Shown here piece by piece: positions 4,574 to 10,081 of a stretch of DNA of 10,081 bases. The stretch is from an uncultured Bacilli bacterium. GTDB lineage: Bacteria > Bacillota_I > Bacilli_A > RF39 > UBA660. The stretch lies in assembly GCA_934132925.1 (NCBI GenBank), contig CAKPAL010000029.1, forward strand, positions 1-10,081, in the 5' to 3' direction. How positions within the stretch are numbered: position 1 is the first letter of the stretch; each line of letters opens with the position of its first letter. Below the pieces are notes generated by a model. The model was not told where the DNA came from, searched no databases, and saw only the letters and a program-made list of their open reading frames with translations. The translations under genes were made by a program, and so were the position numbers.

Positions 4574-5176
4574 ATGAAGAAAAAAATAATAATTATAATA
4601 GGGGTAGTTTTAGCTATAGCGTTAGGAGTTTTAGGTTATATTTATTTAGATAAAGAAAAAAATACCAATGTAGATGGTAAGAAGTTTGCTGAGGAATATA
4701 CTAGCGTTACAGAAGATAATGTCTTTGTTTATAGAAGTGCTGAGGAGATAATTAATATATTAGAACATGGAACAGGAGTAGTTTATTTAGGCTTTCCAGA
4801 ATGTCCTTGGTGTACTGCTTATGTACCTTATTTAAATGAGGTGGCAAAAGATAATAATGTTGAAAAGGTATATTACTTTAATATTTTAAATGACAGAAAA
4901 GATAATACCGATAATTATAAAAAAATAGTAGATATTCTTAAAGATTATTTGAAATTTGATGAGGAAGGAAATAAGAGAATATATGCTCCATCTGTAATAG
5001 CGGTTAAAGATGGTGAAATAGTAGGATTTGATGATGAAACAGCATGGGATACAAAAGGTTATAAGACACCAGAAGAGTATTGGAAGAATGAAGATTTAGT
5101 GGGTCTTAAAGAGAGACTTGCAAAGATGTTTGAAGATACTAAAACTAACATTTGTACTAGTGATTGTAATAAATAA
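4574..5176 (+). CDS. Membrane-anchored thioredoxin-fold protein (CPWC), bacteriocin accessory-like
   Basis: A 200-aa protein with an N-terminal M-K-K-K and a hydrophobic anchor at about residues 5-24, no lipobox, then an outside domain. The thioredoxin features are V-V-Y-L-G-F-P-E-C-P-W-C with redox Cys77 and Cys80, and A-P-S at 138-140 with Pro139 in the place of the cis-proline, followed by V-I-A-V-K-D-G-E-I-V-G. This arrangement (C-P-W-C, K-D-G-E-I-V-G) is like the thioredoxin-family bacteriocin transport accessory proteins of low-GC Gram-positives, but no bacteriocin gene is visible, so a general extracytoplasmic disulfide role is safer. The C-terminus carries an extra Cys pair (194 and 198). 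GAGGTGG lies 4 nt before ATG. It follows the Cys-containing membrane XRE regulator. Confidence 0.85.
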   Translation: MKKKIIIIIGVVLAIALGVLGYIYLDKEKNTNVDGKKFAEEYTSVTEDNVFVYRSAEEIINILEHGTGVVYLGFPECPWCTAYVPYLNEVAKDNNVEKVYYFNILNDRKDNTDNYKKIVDILKDYLKFDEEGNKRIYAPSVIAVKDGEIVGFDDETAWDTKGYKTPEEYWKNEDLVGLKERLAKMFEDTKTNICTSDCNK

Positions 5177-5204
5177 AAAAAGACAAGTTAATACTTGTTT
5201 TTTT
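5176..5204. terminator. Bidirectional terminator between convergent genes
   Basis: A 6-bp core stem ACAAGT/ACTTGT (5183-5188 with 5193-5198), a TAAT loop, with A-rich sequence before and a T run (5198-5204) after. It reads as a terminator on both strands, ending the thioredoxin-like gene and the ZIP gene. The T run overlaps the ZIP stop codon. Confidence 0.8.
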
Positions 5205-6018
5205 AACCTAAAGATACATCTAATATCATCATAATAGAGAATCCTATTAAAGTGAATAAGGCCATTAATTCTTTTCTTTTGTTAGTTTGTGATTCTGGTA
5301 TTAATTCTTCTACTACTACATAAATCATAGCACCTGCGGCAAAGGAAAGTAAGAATGGTAAGAGAGTTTTTACTTTTAATACGAGCAAGGCTCCTAATAC
5401 ACCAGATATTGGCTCAACAAGTCCACTTAATTGTCCATAGAAGAAAGCTTTTTTTCTACTTAGTCCTTCACGTCTTAATGGCACACTGACAGCGGTTCCC
5501 TCTGGGAAATTCTGAATACCAATACCTAAGGCAATCATAATAGCAGAACTTAATGTTGCTCCTTCAATACCATAAGCAATACCACCAAAAGCAACTCCAA
5601 CAGCTAAGCCTTCTGGTATATTATGAAGGGTTATTGAAAGAATTAACATTATACATCTTTTTAGACTTGTTCCTTCTTTATTATTATCTTTATTTTTTGC
5701 TATTCTCTTTTCTAATTTTGTAAATATTTTATCTCCAACAAATAAAAGCAATCCTCCTGATATAAATCCAATCGTTACTATAATCCATGGTATCATTTTA
5801 AGGCTTTCTGCCATTTTAAGGGCTGGTTCAATTAATGAAAAGAAAGAAGCTGCGATCATGATACCTGCTGCTATTCCAAGCATGGCATCCATGATATTCT
5901 TTTTTACTTTTTTGAAAAAAAATACAATAGCGGCTCCAAGTAATGTTATACTGTAGGTAAATAAAGTAGCAAAGAAAGCAAGCAATATAGGACTTTGTTG
6001 TTCTAAAAATGTTAACAT
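5203..6018 (-). CDS. ZIP-family divalent metal transporter
   Basis: A 271-aa membrane protein with about eight spans. It moves zinc or related divalent metals (Fe, Mn) into the cytoplasm. The family signatures are H-N-I-P-E-G at 132-137 (span 4) and Q-N-F-P-E-G at 169-174 (span 5); in ZIPs the His/Asn/Glu of these form the binuclear metal site. G-L-V-E-P (199-203) in the next span and V-V-E-E-L-I-P-E (235-242) in the last part are also typical. The loop between spans 3 and 4 (about 100-120) is Lys/Asn-rich and lacks the His-rich stretch seen in many ZIPs. Closest to the ZupT/GufA-type bacterial ZIPs. The start has GGAG 10 nt upstream. An inverted repeat (6033-6066) abuts the ribosome site and may be a metal-regulator operator. 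Substrate not decidable from sequence. Confidence 0.92.
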   Translation of the reverse strand: MLTFLEQQSPILLAFFATLFTYSITLLGAAIVFFFKKVKKNIMDAMLGIAAGIMIAASFFSLIEPALKMAESLKMIPWIIVTIGFISGGLLLFVGDKIFTKLEKRIAKNKDNNKEGTSLKRCIMLILSITLHNIPEGLAVGVAFGGIAYGIEGATLSSAIMIALGIGIQNFPEGTAVSVPLRREGLSRKKAFFYGQLSGLVEPISGVLGALLVLKVKTLLPFLLSFAAGAMIYVVVEELIPESQTNKRKELMALFTLIGFSIMMILDVSLG

Positions 6019-6032
6019 TATTAATCAACTCC

Positions 6033-6066
6033 ACACTAATATGTTATGTTTTCTTTTTATTAGTGT
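6033..6066 (-). promoter_or_regulatory. Inverted repeat upstream of the ZIP gene
   Basis: ACACTAATA (6033-6041) and TATTAGTGT (6058-6066) are a perfect 9-bp inverted repeat with 16 bp between. On the minus strand the downstream arm runs directly into the GGAG ribosome site of the ZIP gene. It could be an operator for a metal-sensing repressor (Fur, MntR or AdcR type) or a leader hairpin. It does not match a consensus I can name. No confident -35/-10 pair was found. Confidence 0.4.
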
Positions 6067-6080
6067 ATGGGCTAATGTAA

Positions 6081-6109
6081 TAAAAGAAGAGACTACATAA
6101 GTAATCTCT
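6081..6109 (-). terminator. Terminator of the ger operon
   Basis: On the minus strand a 9-bp stem (6101-6109 with 6088-6096, one G:U pair) with a 4-nt loop is followed by TCTTTTA. It lies about 35 nt past the gerAB stop. A separate 7-bp stem, ACAGTAA/TTACTGT (6118-6137), lies closer to the gene but has no T run. Confidence 0.65.
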
Positions 6110-6144
6110 ATATCTAAACAGTAATTTATCTTACTGTATTATTA

Positions 6145-7236
6145 TTATATTCTATTTTTTCTTTTTAATACTTTTTTTATTATAATTATTATAAATATTA
6201 TTATATATATAATTAAGGTAATTAATAGTATATAAGGATAAGTACTATCTAGATAATGATTAAAACTAGTATTATTTTTAAATATTGTTATGGATAATAT
6301 AATTGTTATTGTTATAATTAAAATATTTATTATTTTATTATTATTTTTATTCGTTATAGTATCTTTAATATAACATAATGGAATAGTGTAAGCTATAAAA
6401 GAACTTAATATCCATTCAATAGATAAAAAATTTTCAATACGATCAATAAAACCAAAGATAGATATTCTTTTTAGAGTCATGTAAACAGGGTATTGATATT
6501 GAATTAGAAGATATCTTCCTAGACAAGTACTTGTTACGATAGCCATAAAGAAAATCATGATTGATGTAATTAGATAAGTTATAATGATATATTTAGTGGT
6601 TTTGTGATAGTTATCAATATTGTTTTTAGGTATTAACATAAGGCTACTTATTGGAATAGTTAAGATTAAACTATAGGTTAGACCCGCGATGAAAGGTTTA
6701 TTGATACCATATTCTAAAATGGGTTTTAGATTATCTAGTTCTATTTCTGGAATTAATCCAATAGTAGCTAGTATAAATAATACGATGATAATTATGGTAT
6801 ATATTAAACTGGTTTTAGTAATAGTATTAATTCCTTTATTTATGGCGTGATAACCAGTTAAAGCAAATATTATAGTTACAAGAATAATAGGTGTATCTGT
6901 TAAATATTGTGATATGATAAAGTTACTAGTGTTAAATAGAATGGTAGTGGCTAGTATAAGATATAGTATTATTAGAATAATATTAATAATAGTACCTAGA
7001 ACTTTACCAAAGATTATTTTTGTTTTGATATAGAGTGGTTTATCTATTTCATAATTAGAAATATAGATAAACATTAGAAGTGGTATTAGTCCAATAATGG
7101 TTCCAATTAGTATTCCGATATAAGAATTAATACCAGCAATCTCGATGGTTATGTAAGGAGCTATACCAATAGTACATGAGAATAAGATGAGAAATATGGT
7201 GCTAGATAGTTCAAGATTATTTATTTTCTCTTTCAT
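6145..7236 (-). CDS. gerAB: Spore germination permease-like protein, GerB subunit
   Basis: A 363-aa, very hydrophobic protein with about ten membrane spans, of the GerAB/APC-superfamily permease-like type. It is the B subunit of a nutrient germinant receptor in the inner spore membrane, where it binds the amino acid or other germinant (family knowledge). Visible: an N-terminal L-E-L-S-S-T-I-F-L-I-L-F span, G-Y-H-A-I-N-K-G near the middle, and the family-typical R-I-E-N-F-L-S-I-E-W in the later part, ending in a Lys/Arg-rich tail. AGGAGG precedes ATG at good spacing, inside the end of gerAC, which it overlaps by 20 bp. Such an overlap implies coupled translation. Last gene of the operon. The gene symbol is by family; which Ger receptor it corresponds to is unknown. 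Confidence 0.9.
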   Translation of the reverse strand: MKEKINNLELSSTIFLILFSCTIGIAPYITIEIAGINSYIGILIGTIIGLIPLLMFIYISNYEIDKPLYIKTKIIFGKVLGTIINIILIILYLILATTILFNTSNFIISQYLTDTPIILVTIIFALTGYHAINKGINTITKTSLIYTIIIIVLFILATIGLIPEIELDNLKPILEYGINKPFIAGLTYSLILTIPISSLMLIPKNNIDNYHKTTKYIIITYLITSIMIFFMAIVTSTCLGRYLLIQYQYPVYMTLKRISIFGFIDRIENFLSIEWILSSFIAYTIPLCYIKDTITNKNNNKIINILIITITIILSITIFKNNTSFNHYLDSTYPYILLITLIIYIIIFIIIIIKKVLKRKNRI

Positions 7237-8401
7237 ATTTTAGGCCTCCTAGTGTGTTTCCTTTTTCATATAGTTTTATATTGGATGTTACTTCTAGTTT
7301 TATTTTAGGATATATTTCTTCGTACCAATTGGTGCAATGTTGTTTAAAATATTTATGGTTAGTTTTATAGTATAGTTCTTGAAAGCCAAATATGTCAGTA
7401 TTATATTCTTCTCTAATATAATTGAATGTTTTTTTTATGTTATTTTCAATTTCTTTATTTAGGTTATTATTTAGTTTTTTTATTTCTTTTGGATCTTTTA
7501 AGTTAATATATGTATCTACTTCCTTAATTTTAGAATAACCTGATATGTTTATTTTAATGATATTATTTTTAATATCTAGTTCTTTTTTTATTTTTATTCT
7601 ATTTGGTTCAAAGACGATATATCCATTATTATAATTAGTAGTTATTAAAAATTCACTTACTTTACCATTGATTATGCTTAATATTTTTGATTCTTCGTTA
7701 GTTAAATAACCTAGTACTTGGTTATCTTTAGTAATAGTAGTACCACTTATTTCGACTCTGGTTTCAGGAGTTGATGTTGTTATGTTTTCTTTTTCATCGC
7801 CAATTTCTGGATTGCCATAGAGAATCATGGATGGTAAGATGACTTCTTCATAGGGATTTATATACATATTTAATAATTCATTTAAAGTTACAGGATAAGT
7901 TGTACCTAGAACTTTATTTTGTAGTTCTAGGGATTTTAGAATATTTGAAGAAGAAAAACTTGTTAGAAGAGTTTGCAAAGTTATACCTTTAGTACTTTCT
8001 TCGGTTTTAGCAACAATTATTTTTATTTCTGTTCTCGTTTCTGGATTCCTAGCGAAATATTCCAATACTTCTTCGAGATGATTACTTACTACTTCTTCAC
8101 TTAAGACAATTATTTCTAATTGGGCAGCATACAGTTGCCTTGGAGATTCTAAGACTATATTACGAAAGGCGTTTTGTAGAGTAGATGCTGAACTACTATA
8201 ATTTACAAATGGTGAATTATTACTACTTGAGGCATCCTGCTGTTTAATTGGATTTACGACTTCTGCAATTACATGGAAGTTATCATCTTGATAATCAATA
8301 CTAACAGCGGTTGTTATACCTAATTCATTTAATTCTCGATAGTTGTAGCAGCCACTTAATATAGGTAGTATTAATAGTAATAGGTATTTAATTTTTTTCA
8401 T
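7217..8401 (-). CDS. gerAC: Germinant receptor lipoprotein, Ger(x)C family
   Basis: A 394-aa lipoprotein subunit of the germinant receptor. The signal peptide K-K-I-K-Y-L-L-L-L-I-L-P-I-L-S-G-C has a lipobox (L15-S-G-C18) for lipidation at Cys18, followed by Y-N-Y-R-E-L-N-E-L-G, a family-typical start (usually W/Y-x-x-R-E-L). A-A-Q-L-E-I-I-V-L-S-E-E and F-A-R-N-P-E-T-R are further Ger(x)C blocks, and the C-terminal third fits the family's last domain. It sits on the outer face of the inner spore membrane. The ribosome site AGGGAGGT lies 7 nt before ATG and inside the end of gerAA, which it overlaps by 14 bp. The length is normal. Confidence 0.93.
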   Translation of the reverse strand: MKKIKYLLLLILPILSGCYNYRELNELGITTAVSIDYQDDNFHVIAEVVNPIKQQDASSSNNSPFVNYSSSASTLQNAFRNIVLESPRQLYAAQLEIIVLSEEVVSNHLEEVLEYFARNPETRTEIKIIVAKTEESTKGITLQTLLTSFSSSNILKSLELQNKVLGTTYPVTLNELLNMYINPYEEVILPSMILYGNPEIGDEKENITTSTPETRVEISGTTITKDNQVLGYLTNEESKILSIINGKVSEFLITTNYNNGYIVFEPNRIKIKKELDIKNNIIKINISGYSKIKEVDTYINLKDPKEIKKLNNNLNKEIENNIKKTFNYIREEYNTDIFGFQELYYKTNHKYFKQHCTNWYEEIYPKIKLEVTSNIKLYEKGNTLGGLKYERENK

Positions 8402-9830
8402 TAGTTACCTCCCTTATGATATTGTTTGTTAGGTATTTATTTCTTTTGTTTCTTTTAGTTAATGGGAATTTGATGATACTATTTTTTATTTCTTCGGATA
8501 TTGGTGTAAAAGGCATCATATATGATTTATTAAAGGATTTTATACTACATAGATTGGTAATAAAAAATATAAAAATGATAAAGATACCAAAAATACCAAT
8601 AGTTGTCCCACCTAGCATAAATAAAATACGATACCATTTAATGGCTGCGGTTAGTTCTGGTTCTACTATTACTAGGGCACTAATAGCAGTAATAGCTACT
8701 ATGATAATCATAATGGGGGAGACTATACCAGCGTTAACTGCGGCTTCACCTAATATTAGAGCTCCTACTATGGAAAGGGCAGAATTAGAAACATTTGGAA
8801 TACGATAATCGCTTTCTCTTAATATTTCGAATGATATAAACATCAGAAGGGCTTCAAAGAAAGCTGGAAAGGGAACGGTACTTCTTTGGGAAGCAAAACT
8901 AGTAAGGAGTTCTAAAGGTATCATTTCTTGGTTGAAGGTTGTTAAGGCAATATAGACACCAGGAGTTAATATGGTTATAAAGAAAGATAAATATCTTAGT
9001 ATTCTTGTTAGGGAATTATTGATATAATTGGCATCTTTATCATCTTGTGATAGAAAGAAATCATTTATATCAACGGGCATAATTAAAACAAAGGGACAAT
9101 TATCTACTAGTATGACTGTTTTACCATTTAATAGAGCCGATACTACTTTATCAGGTCTTTCAGTAGTAATGGTAGTAGGAAAGATTGTTTTTGTTTCTTT
9201 TTCTATTAGATGTTTTAGAGTTCCGGTATCAGTAATACTATCTATTTCTATATTATTTAATTTGCTTATAATATTATCTTTAATATCATTATTTGTTATA
9301 CCATCAATAGTTAATATACTTATTTTATTTTTAGTATATTTTCCTAATTCTAAATCTTTATTCCATAATTTATTAGTTTTTAATCTTCTTTTTATTAATC
9401 CTATATTGATTTCAATATTCTCAGTAAAAGCATCCATAGCTCCTCTGATGGTTGTTTCGGTCATTGGTTTTTCAATACTTCTTGTTAGATTCTTTTTTAC
9501 TTCTAAGGCTAGTGAGTAATCATCTTCAATTAGGAGTATTACAAATCCATTATTTAAATATTTACAGATATCTTCATAGTTTTTTATTTCTTTTATTTTG
9601 ATATTACTTATATTATTTTTTATGACATCATATAATGAATCTTTTCCTTTATATATGCTATCAATATAGTCTAGACTTCTATATATATAATTAGACATTT
9701 TATCTTGATCTGTTAATGCTTCGTTATATATTATATCTACTTTTATTTTTTTTATATATTTTTCTCTATATATTATATAACTACTATTATTAGTTTCTTC
9801 TTTTAGTTTATTTATTATTTTATTATTCAT
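8388..9830 (-). CDS. gerAA: Germinant receptor GerA subunit
   Basis: A 480-aa A subunit of a nutrient germinant receptor. It has a soluble N-terminal region (about 1-250) and a C-terminal membrane part (about 275-430). Family blocks: T-E-T-T-I-R-G-A-M-D-A-F-T-E-N-I-E-I-N-I-G-L-I-K-R-R-L at 124-150, E-R-P-D at 224-227, L-T-P-G-V-Y-I-A-L at 288-296, E-I-L-R-E-S at 335-340, and S-I-V-G-A-L-I-L-G-E-A-A-V-N-A-G-I-V-S-P at 353-372. The usual R-G-P-(R/K)-(E/D)-G-F reads R-G-A-M-D-A-F here. The ATG has GAGGTG about 9 nt upstream. First gene of gerAA-gerAC-gerAB; this A-C-B order is that of gerK rather than gerA of B. subtilis. In spore-formers such operons are read by sigma-G in the forespore, but no good sigma-G promoter was found before this gene. 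Confidence 0.95.
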   Translation of the reverse strand: MNNKIINKLKEETNNSSYIIYREKYIKKIKVDIIYNEALTDQDKMSNYIYRSLDYIDSIYKGKDSLYDVIKNNISNIKIKEIKNYEDICKYLNNGFVILLIEDDYSLALEVKKNLTRSIEKPMTETTIRGAMDAFTENIEINIGLIKRRLKTNKLWNKDLELGKYTKNKISILTIDGITNNDIKDNIISKLNNIEIDSITDTGTLKHLIEKETKTIFPTTITTERPDKVVSALLNGKTVILVDNCPFVLIMPVDINDFFLSQDDKDANYINNSLTRILRYLSFFITILTPGVYIALTTFNQEMIPLELLTSFASQRSTVPFPAFFEALLMFISFEILRESDYRIPNVSNSALSIVGALILGEAAVNAGIVSPIMIIIVAITAISALVIVEPELTAAIKWYRILFMLGGTTIGIFGIFIIFIFFITNLCSIKSFNKSYMMPFTPISEEIKNSIIKFPLTKRNKRNKYLTNNIIREVTNEKN

Positions 9831-9932
9831 TTATATATACACCTCTTTATTATTATGGTGCTTTTATGTTATTTTATTTATATTTTTATGTATCAGCTAT
9901 ACTTATTTTATATATAGTTTAAAAAATGAAAT
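9831..9932 (-). other. Leader/promoter region of the ger operon
   Basis: About 100 bp of nearly pure A/T between the tRNA-His terminator and gerAA. A promoter must lie here if the operon is not read from beyond the terminator. A CATAATA (minus strand, plus-strand 9851-9857) fits a sigma-G -10, but it would place the start inside the ribosome site, so I do not call it. Confidence 0.3.
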
Positions 9933-9963
9933 AAAAAAACTAACTTAAATGAATAAGTTAGTT
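9933..9963 (-). terminator. Terminator after tRNA-His
   Basis: On the minus strand a 10-bp stem (9954-9963 with 9938-9947), a 6-nt loop and a run of seven T (plus-strand A 9933-9939). It starts 12 nt past the tRNA CCA end. Confidence 0.9.
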
Positions 9964-9974
9964 AAATTACTATC

Positions 9975-10051
9975 TGGGACGGAATGTGGGAATCGAACCC
10001 ACGTATAATGGAACCACAATCCACCGTGTTAACCACTTCACCAATTCCGCC
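9975..10051 (-). tRNA. tRNA-His (GTG anticodon)
   Basis: A 77-nt cloverleaf with encoded CCA on the minus strand. The anticodon is GTG in loop TTGTGGT. The 5' end GGCGGAAT pairs with ATTCCGTC to give the eight-pair acceptor, including the encoded extra G(-1) opposite C73 that marks histidine tRNAs. One G:U pair (G1:U72). T arm GTGGG/CCCAC with loop TTCGATT. A TATT-rich stretch just upstream (10060-10081) could hold its promoter, but the window ends there. Confidence 0.95.
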
Positions 10052-10081
10052 ATAAGACAATATCAATGATATCATATATTT

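Noticed and set aside
5828..6034. Minus-strand ORF of 68 codons
   Set aside because: Out-of-frame shadow of the ZIP transporter's first part.
8416..9519. Two plus-strand ORFs (8416-8808 and 9028-9519)
   Set aside because: Both are antisense shadows of gerAA, whose conserved GerA blocks cover the same bases.
9851..9857. CATAATA as a sigma-G -10 for gerAA
   Set aside because: The start of transcription would fall in the ribosome binding site at 9840-9845, and no matching -35 lies at the right distance.
1..10081. Alternative genetic code (UGA as Trp, mycoplasma-like)
   Set aside because: All genes use TGG for Trp and read through under the standard code. The only suggestive TGA is in the uncertain 29-codon ORF. 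TAA in the toxin cannot be explained by a UGA reassignment.

Overview
The window is very AT-rich, bacterial, and reads cleanly with the standard code (Trp is TGG, no in-frame TGA is needed in any gene). Strong AGGAGG-type ribosome binding sites, tRNAs with encoded CCA, pyruvate phosphate dikinase and a complete gerA-type spore germination operon point to a low-GC, probably spore-forming Bacillota, most likely a gut-associated Bacilli/Erysipelotrichales-like lineage (the lineage is inference).

Layout. 1-300: the 3' end of ppdK, then a terminator and a roughly 100-nt stretch of three hairpins with no gene (353-450). 539-1927: a ClpX-like AAA+ ATPase without ClpX's zinc domain and apparently without its ClpP-docking loop. 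2111-2801: a type III toxin-antitoxin locus of the ToxN/AbiQ superfamily, closest in my reading to CptIN. It has a consensus promoter, two full 49-nt tandem antitoxin repeats plus a partial third, a short terminator, and a toxin gene interrupted by one in-frame TAA (2532-2534). 2803-3069 (-): a small conserved-looking hypothetical protein converging on the toxin. 3133-3455: a tRNA operon, tRNA-Ile2(CAU) then tRNA-Leu(UAG), with its own promoter, a leader hairpin and a terminator. 3466-3496: an inverted degenerate copy of the 3' half of that tRNA-Ile2. 3565-3718: a 29-codon ORF and a terminator.

3795-5176 (+): a membrane-anchored XRE-type regulator with a Cys-containing outer domain, followed by a membrane-anchored thioredoxin-fold protein (CPWC). 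5203-6018 (-): a ZIP-family metal transporter. 6145-9830 (-): gerAA-gerAC-gerAB, three overlapping genes for a nutrient germinant receptor, closed by a terminator at 6081-6109. 9975-10051 (-): tRNA-His with its terminator.

The most interesting object is the type III toxin-antitoxin locus. The two antitoxin repeats differ mainly at positions that covary and so support an H-type pseudoknot, while the toxin reading frame is open on both sides of a single nonsense codon. The second is the pair of reverse-complement tRNA-Ile2 pieces on either side of the tRNA operon.
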